Counted from the first letter of the stretch, positions 23,801 through 37,174 are shown. The stretch: 64,000 bases of DNA from Hirudo medicinalis (GCA_011800805.1 MPNW01000048.1:468871-532870), one strand, 5' to 3'. The notes: a model not told the origin generated them from the letters alone. Made by a program: numbers and translations.

Positions 23801-24635
23801 CGGCGTCGATATGTTATTACTGCAGAAAAGACCCACAAAAATACTTGACATTGAAGAACATTCCTATTCAGCAAATAATCACGCAAATAACTGGCAGCAG
23901 GATTATTACGTAAGCATGGAATTTACAGATAATAAACCCACTTGTTAACTGAATATTTACTAAATAAATCCAACAATAAACTCGACTTAAATTAAACCCT
24001 TAGTTTATTACACCAGGTTAAAATTCCGAAAAACGTGGAACCAGAGCAGTTGACTTCAACATTCACCAACGATGGAATCCTCACCGTTGAAGCGCCTCCT
24101 GATTGCAAGTTGCTCCTGGAAACGGAGAACAACGAAGCCGATGTGCTGGCAGCACCTGTGGAAAAGAAAACCAGCGGAGGTGAAGAGGGTGTCCCGGTTG
24201 GATTTCAGTGCAGCTCAGACACATCAGCCTCTGGATCGATGCCCCTCGATACGCCGGTGTTTTCCTCGGATGCCAGTGGAAAGAGAAAGATGATGCTGGT
24301 TCTTGAGGTTGATATTCTCAAAGCCTTTGCAGATTTTTCTTAAACTTTCTTCAATCGTTAAATTAAATGCACTTTAATAAAATGATTTTTCGCAGGTGGG
24401 CCCGCAGTACGAACCTAATGACGTGGTTGTTCGTCTTGAGGGCAAAAAGCTTATCGTTGAAGCAACCCATGAGGAAAAAGCATCGGGAAAATCATCGAAA
24501 ATTTCCATGCAGCGAGACTTTGACTTGGCTGAAGACATAGATGCTAGCAGCGTGGAAGCCCTTTTGAAGGGTCAAAAGCTGACCATAACGGCTCTGGTGG
24601 AAAAGCAGGGCAGGTGCAAGATCATCGCCTCGTAA
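20839..24635 (+). CDS. Small heat-shock protein with two alpha-crystallin domains
   Basis: ATP-independent chaperone of the HSP20 family. Exons 20839-21044, 22150-22312, 24017-24307 and 24396-24635 join in phase to 299 residues. The N-terminal 68 residues include an Asp run (DDDTDDDDDLG). The first alpha-crystallin domain spans about residues 75-150 (FCVSFDLKGFNAEDISV, VKEFSRKVKIPKNV, NDGILTVEAP). A linker rich in Ser and acidic residues follows. The second domain spans about 215-292 (MMLVLEVGPQYEPNDVVVRL, KLIVEATHEE, QRDFDLAEDI). Most family members have one domain and about 200 residues; the two-domain form is known best from flatworm p40-type proteins. The start is the first ATG of the open frame; an upstream ATG at 20744 is soon closed. 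A possible ATTAAA signal lies at 24737. Confidence 0.92.
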
Positions 24636-25337
24636 ACCCATTTCTCAAAACATGATATGGTCACGTTATCCCGTTTTTGATTTTGAAAACTCAACAATTC
24701 TCACCTCCATTCAAATGTTTTTCTTATTTGTGTTTTATTAAATATTTGGAATTGCACTAATATTCTTTGTTACATGTCAAGAGTTGTTCGTATAAAAACT
24801 TCAGACTTAAGAAGTCAAACACGAACTTTTTGCAAACGTTTATTTTCGTTAGCTAAATCTATACACTTTCTTGTCAGTCACTCTTATTTTCTTCACAGAT
24901 AGATACTTTGCACAATTCACTTCAAGATTATAAATAGAGAAAAACAAATCTCAGGCGATGTAGCTCTGCAAATAACTTCCATAGCACATAAGAACCGGTA
25001 TATGTCGGTATATATGGTACAATCGACGTATCAATACTATGTTTCCATTGGTTGAGAGGAATCAAAACTTGATCAAAATGTCCTGATGAGGTTAATTAAA
25101 CCACTCAGACAAATTAGAGGTCACTGGCAAGAAAAAGTGCTTTTCATTGAATTCTTAGTTATTGTTGGAGTTATGCCTTTTCACAGAATTACGATGCAGA
25201 AAATTAAACAGAGTAAACAATTATTTTGACAAATATTTAACGTTAAATAAACTTTCAACTTGAACAACGTTTAAGCAAAAATTAAATCGTAACCATCAAA
25301 TCGCTCAAAATACAGCATCACTTCTGCAACTCGGCAT
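24636..25337. other. Intergenic, convergent 3' ends of sHSP and CYP4 copy 1
   Basis: Untranslated and intergenic sequence between two genes that point toward each other. An ATTAAA at 24737-24742 may be the sHSP poly(A) signal. I see nothing else. Confidence 0.5.
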
Positions 25338-28300
25338 TTACAACATTATTTCAGATGCCTTTAGATAAATCCCATTGGCAGATCTTAAAGTAGCTTCCAT
25401 ACTTTCACGAGGCTTGTGATTTTCAGCAACAGTAAATGTAAACCTAAAAAATAGATTTCTATAAAAAATTTGAAAAATATTTAAATCTTGCATTATTTAC
25501 ATTTTAAAGCAATTCTTTGAAACTCATTAATATTTAACAATTATATCTCTAAATTTTTAACCTTTTCAATGCTCTCGCAAGAACAACCTTCAGTTCTTCC
25601 ATTGCAAATGCTTGTCCAATGCAATTTCTAGACAATAAATTAATGTTTTAATAGCAGTACAACTGAACAAAATCTCTTATTTATTTAAATTTAGATTTGT
25701 GCGAAGTGGTAATAATAATAATAATAATAAACTTAAATTATTATTATAATAAATATTAATAATAATATAATAAGTTAAATAAAATAAAATAATAATAATT
25801 ATTATTATTACTAAACTTAAGTTATTACTATTATAATAATTAATAAAAAATAATAATAAAAATAATAATAAATAATAATTTTAATAAATAAATTTAATTA
25901 TTATTTATATTATAAAAATGTTTATACCATATTATATATATTTATATTTAAATTATATGTAACAATATATATATATATATTATTATATATTATGTTTGAA
26001 TTATTATTTAAATAATAATATAAATAGTAATAATTATTGAAATAATAATTTAAGTTTAATATTAAGTAGAGAGAAGGAAATTTAAGAGAAAATCTAATGA
26101 TCATACTCCCTGTCAAAATATATTTCAATAAGACCTCGGCTGGAATGTTTTGATCAGAACTCAGTTATTGCAAAGGAAATTGAAATACTACCAAAAATTA
26201 AAAAAGAAATAGAAAATATGATTACTAAATCCAGAAATTTAAACTACGAAAATAAGTTTTACAACCTCTAATGAATTAAAAAAGAGGTAGTAAGAGATGC
26301 AGCGAGCATCGAAATCAAGATTTCGCGATAACTGACCAAATAAAAATTTGACCGTGAAGAAAATTGTATTAAGCTGTGGATTTAGATATTGTTATTAGTA
26401 ATTTTTTCAGAAATTTTAATTAAAATAATTTTGTGCATTTCTTTAAAAATTAAAAAACGTGATTTAGAATCGACCAATAACTACGAAAAGCACCATTAAA
26501 AATCATCAAATGACTGGTCATCCCATAACTTTCAAATTTCTACTTATATTTCTGGAAAATCTCACAATAACTTATAAAATCATAGCAGTGCTCGAGAAGG
26601 CAAGGTCTGAGGATTGTCACTTGGAGGGGGGTGAGATAAAGCGGGCTGTAGCCCCCTGACTGTGAAGTGGTAGTGGTAGTAAGCAAATATAGATCATCAT
26701 GTCATTTATATTAATTTTATTCATTTATATTTGGAAATGTACCTTGGACCAGCAGAAAAAGGAACAAACGCAAAATTGTTCTCTTCACATCTTTCTTTCG
26801 AGAATCTTTCAGGGTCAAATTTCTTCAACAAAACATGAATTTTAATGGAAGAATTTATTTTGGTATGTTAATTCTAACTCTTACGGAAGGGTTGTCCCAT
26901 ACTTCAGGATTATGATGGAGACTGTATAAATTAATCATTATTGATGTTCCAGCAGGAACTAATTTTCCATCTATCATCACATCTTCGTCCAGTTCCCTTT
27001 CAATGAATGGAACTCCAAAGAGTCTCATAGATTCCTTCAAGCACATGGTAAGATAAGGCATTTCTTGAAGGTCGTTCCTTATGTCATAAAATCAGAAATT
27101 TCGAAAACTGATTAAATAATTTGTTGGACATTTCGGAGTACAAACCAAGTTAGATAATCAATTGAACGTCCTTTCATCAGACTAGCTATTTCTTGTTGAC
27201 ACAACTTTTGATAAGTAGGATTTAATGCCAAAGCATAGAGGCACCATGATGTGGCACTGGCCGTTGTTTCGAAGCCTGAAATGATTTCCGAAATGACCCA
27301 TGAAAAACTGGTGCATATCATGGTTCAACAAAAAATTGGAGCAGTCACGTGATATAAATTATACCTGCGCCAACAAAATTTTTAATTTCATCTTTTATTT
27401 CTTCGTCAGTCAGACCAACTCCGTCTTCATCTTTAGACCTCATTAAGATGTCCAAGAAGTCGTGGTAAGTATCTGCTTTGTCAGGATTTTCCTACAATGA
27501 TTTAAAAAGAAATCTTCCTATTTTCTCCTATTTTTCTATTTCATCTCTAAATGGCGCCGGTTTATAACCTGAAGCAACATTCTTCTTTCTCTGATTATCT
27601 TGTTTGTGAAGTTATCCACCGCATCGCAATGTTTCTTGAAAGCTCTTCCGTCAGAAGTCCTCCAGTATATGAAATCAAAATGAGCCCAAGGTTGGCTGGT
27701 AAATAGATATTACTTGTGCTGAAAATAAGCTGCATTATTCATAATGTTCAACTTACAATTGACGTTTCATCCATAATCTCGTTATTTCTTCAACAGCTTC
27801 AATATAAAAATGTTTTTTTCTGGAAACACAAGAATTGAAATTTCATTCAGTAAAATTCCATCAAGTGTCCTTGCATATTTTTTTACCCTAAAGTTTGGGC
27901 TCCACTTTCATAGGAAACAGCACATCTCAATATGACGTCTAATGTCAGATTTGCTGCCATTTTGCGTATCTCGAATGGTTCATTACATTTGTCAAGGTTT
28001 GAGAGTTTATCCTAATGAAAAGTGAGAATAACGAATTTAAAAAATTCTGTTTTATCTTCTCAAAAATGTCTTTAATATCACCAAAAAGATTTCGCTAGCT
28101 TGGTTGTCGACTTTGATGTAATGTTTGAGTGCTTCAAAATGAAACGTTGGTGTCAATAATCTTCTGTTCCTGAGCCACTTTTTGCCAGTTGATAATATCA
28201 ATCCATCACCCAACCACCGTCTGACATAACTGTACATTCCATGTGAAACGCTTTTTCCATCTGCGCGATAAAAACCAATTATTAAATTTAATTTAAATAA

Positions 28301-28755
28301 GATCCTAATTAAAAAGTAATTTCAACCGTTAACATTCAGTTTATGATTTAAAATATATTTATAGTAGACTTACCCATTCTTTTTAACACAACTTTCACTG
28401 TATCAGGATGATGAACAACAATGTAAGGTCTCAGAAAGTTCAGGTAAATGGCACATGCTTTTGGATACTTGTTTACCAACTCTTGAAAATATGACAAACC
28501 CTCCTCACCTTGTCCTTTTATCTAATAATAAAATTTCGTAAACATATTTTATTTTGAAGAAAATTACTGGAAAAAAAAGTCTCTAACTTTATCAGCATGT
28601 CCATTGAACCAATGCCTCTTGTCCATAGGAAATTGATTAACAGCCTTACCCACCTTTTGCAGTTTCCACATTAACTGTAAGAATGAATATACTTTATAAA
28701 ATATCCATGAAACAAGAATTATCAAACAATATCGAATGAGCAAAGTAAATAGCAT
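25338..28755 (-). CDS. CYP4: Cytochrome P450 family 4, tandem copy 1
   Basis: Membrane-bound haem monooxygenase, probably fatty-acid or xenobiotic oxidation in the ER. Twelve exons: 28588-28755, 28374-28521, 28082-28260, 27887-28011, 27757-27819, 27569-27695, 27365-27491, 27146-27275, 26885-27077, 26743-26822, 25562-25627 and 25338-25443. They total 1512 bases, 503 residues, all in phase. There is an N-terminal anchor helix ([16 protein letters not shown]), an I-helix [13 protein letters not shown], the K-helix ExxR (KESMRL), and CYP4-type [19 protein letters not shown]. The haem loop is FSAGPRNCIGQ with thiolate Cys449. The I-helix lacks the Glu that CYP4 enzymes use to bind haem covalently (Ala here). 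Start ATG chosen at 28755. It is the first of a tandem array on one strand. Confidence 0.95.
25705..26080. repeat. AT-rich AAT/ATT microsatellite block in a CYP4 intron
   Basis: The long intron between CYP4 copy 1 exons 10 and 11 (25628-26742) contains AAT/ATT runs and a TA run near 25965-25985. The rest of the intron (26080-26740) shows no coding signal. Confidence 0.75.
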
Positions 28756-29757
28756 TGTTGAAAACTTTATCGACAAATACAAATTTATTTAAATTGCGCA
28801 AAAACGGTTTCCGTCTGACTTATATTTATTTGAAGACAACGACATGAACTTTGAATTCCAATTAAAATAACCACATTTGTTGAAAGTAGTTACTATGTAA
28901 TTCCTCTCGAAAATATTTACTTAAGAAACATGTTTAATGTAATCTTGCTTATATTTGTGTGTTTTTAAAAAGTTTTTGCAAGTCTGTTTCTCTTGTGTTT
29001 GTATATAATATTAAATTCTTTTATTTCCTTATTTTAAAGATATGTGGACTTTATATCATTTTTCAGTTACCCGTTTGATTTATTAAAATATTACTTCGGC
29101 CACCTAATTATTTTTTCAAATATTTTTTTTTTGAGTAATTTTATTCAACCAATCACCGCAATAATGAACACCAAAGCAACACAAGAACCAAATAAAATAA
29201 CTCAAGGGTCAGCCTTAAGGAAACGCACGCTTCCGCTGTCAGACTGACCCTCAATTAACACGTTACAAGTAGGCACCCCAAGAACAAAAGTAAACAAATG
29301 AACTACTTAAAGAATACCGCGCAGTATATACAACTTGTAAGACTTTTTAAACAACAGATAAAGAATATTGAAAGGACAAGATTGAAATTGATCTTTTATT
29401 AATAATGGAATTGAAGGGTATAATCTTGGGCCATAACATTGAATAGAAAAGAGTTTGAAATTATATTTAGCAAATGAGGGACTGTATTCATGAGTGGAAC
29501 GAAGAAAGTGAATATCTTACGTGTACAAATTTGCGTTTTTACAGAAGGAAAGACAGAAATATCAGCCATTATTGAATTTGTAACGCATTCATGCAAAAAT
29601 ACGGTAATACTTAAGATTGAAATGTGGTTAGAATTATAATTAAATTTGAGTAAATATTAAGCTAAAGTTAATATCTAAAGGGAAGCAAAGAAATTGTTTG
29701 GTTGTGCTGGTAAATAATTAATAATGAGAGTTAGTAAACATGCAAAATGCTTAAAAT
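28756..29757. other. Intergenic between CYP4 copies 1 and 2
   Basis: About 1 kb holding the promoter of copy 1 and the 3' flank of copy 2. It is AT-rich and has no open frame resembling a protein. No regulatory element is recognised. Confidence 0.5.
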
Positions 29758-32700
29758 TCATAAATAGTTTTCCAATGTTCTTTCTGACGCCTTTAAGTAA
29801 ATCCCATTGGCAGATTTCAAAGTACCTTCCATACTTTCAGTAGGCTTATAATTTTCAGCGGCAGTTAAGGTAAATCTAAAAATAATTCGTGATTGCAAAA
29901 AATTTAGCTTCAGCAAAATATAAGTGGCGTCATTTAAAAATCTGTTTTATATTTATAAAAAATTTTCCCTTGAAAATTTGAAATAACCTCCTCAAGGTTC
30001 TTGCAAGGACAATTTTTAATTCTTCCATAGCAAAAGCTTGTCCAATGCAATTCCTAATTAATAATTTACTTGAGTAATTAGTAAATGTTTTTTAACCGTT
30101 TAGAAGGCATATTAATAAATACAATATCTAGTTGGATATATATATAAGCCGTTTAAAATTTGGTTAAATATTACCTTGAACCTGCAGAAAATGGGATAAA
30201 TGCAAAAGAATCCATTGGTTCACTTCTTTCTTTCGAGAATCGTTTAGGATCAAATTTCTGCAGAAAAGGAAGAAATTCAAAGCAATTGATAAAATTATTT
30301 TTCCAACACTTAATGTGGCATATTATTATGGTTCTAACCGAAGGGTTATCCCATACTTCAGGATTATGGTGGAGACTGTATAAATTAATCATTATTGATG
30401 TTCCAGCAGGGACTAATTTTCCATCTATCACCACATCTTCGTCCAGTTCCCTTTCAATGATTGGAACTCCAAAGAGTCTCATAGATTCCTTCAAGCACAT
30501 GGTAAGATAAGGCAATTCTTGTAAGTCGTTCCTTTAAAGCGTTTTCAAAAATAATTTTTATAAATAATTTATTATCTCAACGAGTAGTAAACATTAAATG
30601 AACATTAACACAATTATTAAATTTTAAGATACTTTTTAAGTAGAATATCTGTTTTGTTTAGTTACTCATAGGTAACATTTGAAGAATTCATTCAATTACA
30701 AACCAAGTTAGATAATCATCTGTGCGCCCTTTCATTATTACATCTATTTCTTCTTGACACATTTTTTGATGAATGGGATTTAATGCCAAATTATACAAAC
30801 ACCACGAAGTGGCAGAGGCAGTCGTCTCGAAACCTGTGAAAATACAATAGTAAGAGATTGTGGTACTTTCACCCTGGCTGAAGGAGTTGCACAGACGATT
30901 GTCAATGTTTCTTCAAAATCGTGTTGTTATAAGAAAGCGTTTTGTTCTTTTTTGAAAATTCTTTTTGTTTAAATTTCAAAATAGTAATTAGTTGGTTATT
31001 GTTATCTTTTCAAACTTTGTTATATAGCGATCTTCATGCAGCTTTTAACAAGATTTTTAAATTAGCCTTTTCTTTACGTTGGAAAGAATTTGGCCTCTTA
31101 TGATCTCTTTTAGGTTAAAAAAAATACGTTAGCATCATTAGATTCTAGATAAGACTCTTATAACAACAAAATATGTAATTGATTGAAAATTTGATGGTTG
31201 CAATCAAATATGGCAGCTCACCTGCTGCTATAAAAGTATTCATTTCATCTTTTATTTCTTCGTCAGTCAGACCAACTCCGTCATCATCTTTAGACCTCAA
31301 TAAGATGTCCAAGAAGTCGTGGTAAGTATCTGCTTTGTCAGGATTTTCCTACAATGATTTAAAAAGAAATCTTCCTATTTTCTCCTATTTTTTATTTCAT
31401 CTCTAAATGGCGCCGGTTTATAACCTGAAGCAACATTCTTCTTTCTCTGATTATCTTGTTTGTGAAGTTATCCACCGCATCGCAATGTTTCTTGAAAGCT
31501 TTTCCGTCAGAAGTCCTCCAGTATATGAAATCAAAATGAGCCCAAGGTTGACTGGTAAAATGATCAAATATTAATTATTCTTAAATAAAATAGGTAGCCA
31601 GTGATAAAATAAATTCTGAATATTTCTGTTTAATCGTCCTGCATTGAGTCCACTGTTATATTGAAGAGTGCCGAAAAATATTTCCAGAAGTTGTGATATG
31701 ATCTTCCCATTCACAATTTCAATAACCTCAAATTCTATTAGGCGGTCACAGCAATGGTTGAAATTTTCAACAAGAAATCCGTGAACTCAAAATTTTGTTT
31801 GCATTGTGATTTACCTCAGTAGCTTTTAAATGAATTAGCATTTTCCTAAATTGTACTAATATAAGCCCACTACGAGAAAACTTATCACATACTCCACAAT
31901 TGTACATACTTGAATAAAAATCCTTAATAAAGCTTATCTAAGCTTTAATGTCAAATTTAGGAAGACAACATTACGAACAATGCACCTAATGTACAAATGT
32001 AGCAGGAGTATTTTAATTATGCAAGTCAAACTCACAATTGACGTTTCATCAACAACCTCGCTAGTTCTTCAACAGCTTCAATATAAAAATGTACTTTTCT
32101 GGAAACACAATCAGCTCAATTTATATCACTAAAATTCTAACGAGCATGTTTACACATCTTTACTCTAAAGTTTGGGCTCCACTTTCATAGGAAAGAGCAC
32201 ATCTCAGTATAACGTCAAATGTCAGATTTGCTGCCGTTCTGTGTATTTCTAATGGCTCATTACATTTGGCAAAGTTTGAGAGTTTATTCTAAAGAAAGGG
32301 GAAAATAATTAATTACAATTTATTTAAAATCTCAAAAACGTTGCTGATATTATCACCAAAAAAATATCGCTAGCTTGGTTGTCGACTTTGATGTAATGTT
32401 TGAGTGCTTCAAAATGAAACGTTGGTGTCAATAATTTTCTGTTCCTGAGCCACTTTTTGCCAGTTGATAGAGCCAAACCATCACCCATCCATCTTCTTGC
32501 GTAACTGTACATTCCGAGTAAGACAGTTTTACCTCCTAAATTAAATGACTTGTTAATTTTTATTTTACAATGTTAAGTTACTTTCGTAATTAATAAAAAC
32601 TGTTTTGCCATAAAGAAAAAAACATTATTTAAATTAACTACTTGCCCAAAAATCGCCCAAAAGCGATTTCATCTTCAACCATTGATGCTACAAAATTGAT

Positions 32701-33109
32701 TTAATACCTAAAAAGTTAATGCGACTTGCCAATTCCTTTCAGAACAACTTTAACAGTATCGGGGTGATGAACAACAACGTAAGGTCTCAGAAAGTTGATG
32801 AGGTAAAGACCACATGCTTTTGGATATTTGTTCACTAAATCCCGAAAATATGACAGACCTTCTTCACCTTGTCCTTGTATCTAACAACAATATTAGGAAG
32901 ACCTTTATCAAAACTTATAAAACAAGTTGTGGAAGTCTAACTTTATCAGCATGTCCTTTGAACCAATGTTTCTCATCCATGGGAAATTGGTTGACGGCCA
33001 GTCCAATTATTCGTCGTTTCCACAAAAAAAGTAGGAATAAATACATTTTGTAAAGCATCCAAGAAACTAAAATCATTGAAAGATATCGAATAAGTATTGC
33101 AAATGCCAT
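29758..33109 (-). CDS. CYP4: Cytochrome P450 family 4, tandem copy 2
   Basis: Same role and exon plan as copy 1. Exons: 32942-33109, 32730-32880, 32357-32535, 32164-32288, 32036-32098, 31425-31551, 31222-31348, 30704-30833, 30339-30531, 30175-30257, 29988-30053 and 29758-29875, giving 509 residues in phase. The start is ATG at 33109 ([10 protein letters not shown]), followed by an anchor helix. The I-helix is [13 protein letters not shown], the ExxR is KESMRL, and the haem loop is FSAGSRNCIGQ with Cys451. As in copy 1, Ala replaces the covalent-haem Glu. Exon 2 ends at a GC donor (ATTG|GCAAGT). A tract covering exons 6 and 7 and the intron between them is almost identical to copy 1, unlike the flanking introns. 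Confidence 0.95.
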
Positions 33110-34397
33110 ACTTGAAGAGTATTTTTGATTCTCTCAGTGTGCAATCGCGTTGCAAAATTGAAATCTTGAAAACAATATTTTAAAACAATATTTGAAAACA
33201 TTGACTATGAACTTTGTATCACCACAATGCTGAAAAAATGCTGACTTAAGAAGCATGGTCAATGTAATCCAGCGTCAGTTTATCAGCAAGAAAAAAAAAA
33301 AATGAAACTATGTGAATAATATTTTTTGCTTCGCGTGGTCCAGTTATTGCGTAATAAGAGAAGTTCAAATTATATGACGCTCTTAGTGTACCACTAAATC
33401 AATCATTTGGCTGTTGTAATTAGGATTAATATAAATTTTAACTATGTTTAAATATCGTAATATTATTTATATTACAAAAATGTAAATAATATGCAATTAA
33501 ACATTATTGAATACAATTACTGTTAAAATAATTAATTGTTAACAATTAATGTTATAAGTTAATAATTATTAAAAATTATTTAGATGAGAATATTGTTTAT
33601 AAAATTCAATTCTCTTATTAGCAAGTCGTCAGTTTATAATTGTTATGTTATCGTTAAATGCATGAGATGAATTAATTATCACTGCTCATGCCAGAAGTTA
33701 AAGAAACAACTACCATGGAGAGTACCGACAGGAAATCATCAGAATGATTCAGGGGTTGGCCATGGTTAGGGTGATTAATGTTAGTCAGCAACTCAGTCCA
33801 TACGATTGAATTGCAAATCTTACAAAATCACTCCAATTGATTGTTTAACTTTTGTTTTGTTTTTTTTCATATTTTCTTATGTTCTCTGCATTATTTCTCC
33901 ATGCAGTTATTGTGAGGGAGTATAGACTTTCTTAGCAAACAATGGCGCAGAATTTGTACGTGTTTATTTTCAATTAGCCGATCCTTTGAATGCCTTATGT
34001 ATCCGAATAGGATGTGAAGGCACTTTTTAATCGTTCTATCATTTGTATAGCGTTCCTAATCGAGGGCGCTCCTTGGCGGCGCAGACTGGGCTGCGAACAC
34101 AACACTTTACGACTGTTGCCATTACGACCGCATGCAGGAATGCAACCCATTCGGCCAACCTGCACGCCGATAATTACAAGTCAATAATTATTTAGCTAAA
34201 TGTTCCTACGATGTGACTATATATTATATATGTATATTATTCTACTATTATGTTAAATTGAATACTTCACAAAATACAAACTAGGTTATCAGTGATAAAT
34301 TTTAAAAACATGACGCGTTAAATTGCAACATTATCCATTCTCAAACAATCATCAACAAAAGAATTGTAATAAAAATCATCATTGGTTGGAATTGACA
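33110..34397. other. Intergenic between CYP4 copies 2 and 3
   Basis: AT-rich, apart from a GC-richer island at 34060-34175 described separately as a tRNA-like repeat. No protein-like frame is seen. Confidence 0.5.
34060..34175 (-). repeat. tRNA-like sequence, possible SINE head or tRNA pseudogene
   Basis: On the minus strand, GTTGGCCGAATGGGTT fits the pol III A box. GTGTTCGCAGCCC, some 60 bases on, is a weakened B box. The block stands out by its GC content in an AT-rich spacer. It does not fold into a convincing complete cloverleaf by eye, so a functional tRNA is unlikely. Confidence 0.35.
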
Positions 34398-37174
34398 CTA
34401 GGCTTCTGTTTCTCTTTCAGACACTTCCAAATGTATTCCATTGGATGATTTCAATGTGATTGCCATTGTTTTAATTGGGATGAGATTTTCTGTTGCAGTA
34501 AAATTATACCTGCAAATAGTTTTAAAGTAAAGAAACTTAAAATGATAAACTGTGCATCTTCCCTTTTCTTAAAAAAATAATTTGTAGTTGTTTAATTCAG
34601 AATAATTCGTTCGTTTTACCTTCTGAGGGTACGAGCAACAATCACTTTAAGTTCAAGCATTCCAAAAGCTTGTCCAATACAGTTTCTGAAAGATTAATAA
34701 TTACTTAAACATAAATCATAAACCATGAATATTGAAGATACATGACTTTATAATATAAAGTAGATTTTTCTAAAACAAAAAACTATTTTTGTAACCTTTT
34801 ACCCGCCGCAAAAGGAATAAATGCGAAGGGATCCAATTGTTTACGATTTTCATGTAAAAACCTTTCCGGTTGAAACTTCTGCAAATATTTCTGATTTTGA
34901 AAACATAACCTCTTTTAAAAGTCAAAAATTGATTTTATTCTAACTGAGGGATTTTCCCAAATGCCAGGATTACGATGAAGATTAAATAAGTTGATCATTA
35001 CTGGGCAACCTGCGGGAACAGGTTTTCCATCTATGATCACATCTTCATCCATCTCCCTTTCAATCTCAGGAACGCCATAAAGTCTCAGGGATTCTTTCAA
35101 ACAAGCGGTAATATAAGGAAGTTCTTGCAAATCATTCCTTTAAAATTGTTACTTGAAATATTATGAATATGTGAGAGACATTAATGAAGGTGTTGCAAAG
35201 TGTTACAAATATTTAAGAAATCAAATGCATTTTATAAGTACTATAAGAGAATAAACCAGCTTAAAAGATCGTGTTGGCGCTCCTGCAGCAAATCATCTAT
35301 TTCCTTTTGACAAATGTTTTGATGTTCTGGGTTTGATGCGAATGAATGCAGAGCCCACGATAATGTCGTTGAAGTCGTCTCAACAGCTTAATAAATACTA
35401 AATTATCCATAAATTATTCCAAAAACCAAATTCAGGGTTATGTTAAAACAACAACTATACATACCACCCGATATGCAAGTATTTATCTCATCTCGTATTT
35501 CTTCATCTGTTAATCCAACTCCATCTTCATCTTTGGACCTCAACAAAATGTTTAAAAAATCATGGTACATGTCTGCCTCATCGGGATGTTCCTAAAATGT
35601 TCAGCAAAGTTGTTTAAAATATTTAGTTTACAAAACACATTTCTCTCACTTTTATTAACCTTCTTCTAACTCGGATAAGCTTATTGGAAAAGGCATGTAT
35701 GTCGTCACAATATTTGCTAAACGTCTTTCCGTCATTCGTTCTCCAGTACACAAAATCGAAATGCTTCCAAGGTTCACTTTCGTGTTAAAAAGATTAAGTG
35801 CTTATTAGAACACTTAGGTTATAAAAGGCTTGATAATGGTTCACTTAAAATGTGAATTATGAATTAATTAATGTGAATTATGAATTAACAGAACACCCCT
35901 TCGAAGTGTACTTGTTACAGAAAGTTACTATTGATTTTTATTTGAGGACAAACACCATTAAGATGAACTCACAATTGACGCTTCATCCACAAACGTGTAA
36001 CTTCGTTTGTGGCTTTTACATAAGCATTTTCTTCCCTGAAAATTATTAAATGTGAATATTTTTTATTATTTTTGTTGTAAATGCTGGTTTACTACCCTTT
36101 GGTTTGTACATCGCTTTTGTAAGAAAATGCGCATCTTAACACGACATCAAATGTCAGTAAGGCAGCCAATTCCAGAATATCAAAAGATGTCTTACGCTTG
36201 GCAAGATCTGAGAGTTTACTCTGAAAATGTTTTAACATCACACGATTAATTAACATTTAATTTGCTTAATTATAATTTTATTGACGTTAATACCAAAAAA
36301 ACTTCAATCGCTTCATTGAACTCTTTAACATAATGTTTGAGCGCTTCAGCATGGAAAGCATTCTCCAATAATTTTCTGTTCCTGAGCCACTTACTGCCAT
36401 TTGACAAAAACAGACCACCACCTAACCATCTCCTCCCATAGCGGTACATCCCCAGGAGAAACGGTTTTCCTCCTGAAATCGGTTTCAAATCATGATTAAC
36501 ATGTTTTTAAAATAACCCCCTTAATAATCTTAATTCAATTCAGTTAAACCTTTGTACTTAAATATTTATTAAAATATGTTTAGTTAATTTATTTCAGAAA
36601 AATAACCCTGCTGATGTTTGGTATTTGGTATCAAATTATAGTTCGTCATTGTTAATACAGTTGTGCAGTAAGCGATATTCTGGAAATCAATGTAGTAAGA
36701 TGTGCACTGCATAAAAGCAATATTAGGCTCTAAGATCATTGACATTGCTCTAAGGTTAATGACATTAACTCACCCATTCCTTTTAAAGCACTTCTAACTG
36801 TTTCAGGGTGGTGAACGACGACGTAGGGCCTCAGAAAGTTGAGCAGATAGAGACCACATGCTCTGGGATATTTGTTTACCAATTCGAGAAAATATGACAG
36901 ACTTTCCTCGCCTTGTCCCGATAACTAATATTATTTCACAATTTTAATTAAAAATAAAAAATAGTATTACATATTTATCAAATATCAATCAATATAATCA
37001 TTTAACATTGTCGATGTGTCCTTTCAGCCAATGTTTTTTATCCATTGGAAACTGGTCAACAGCTTTTCCAAATTTTTGTAGTTTAAACAGAATCCGGACA
37101 AAATGGACAGCATGGTAAAAGACCCAAGACAGAAAAAGAAGCAAAATACACTCGGTCAAAGACGTCAGCAACAT
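34398..37174 (-). CDS. CYP4: Cytochrome P450 family 4, tandem copy 3
   Basis: The most diverged intact member. Exons: 37007-37174, 36774-36924, 36294-36472, 36096-36220, 35973-36035, 35650-35776, 35465-35591, 35257-35386, 34945-35137, 34796-34878, 34620-34685 and 34398-34509, giving 507 residues in phase. The start is ATG at 37174 (MLLTSLTECILLLF), then an anchor helix. The haem loop is FAAGKRNCIGQ with Cys451, and the ExxR is KESLRL. The I-helix reads SGAVETTSTTLSW, so the usual (A/G)Gx(D/E)TT motif has Ala in place of its second Gly. It also lacks the CYP4 covalent-haem Glu. All exon boundaries match copies 1 and 2, so the array arose by tandem duplication. Confidence 0.94.

Noticed and set aside
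25083..25115. Possible hammerhead ribozyme starting CTGATGAG
   Set aside because: A stem-like GGTT...AACC follows but the required GAAA core segment is absent.
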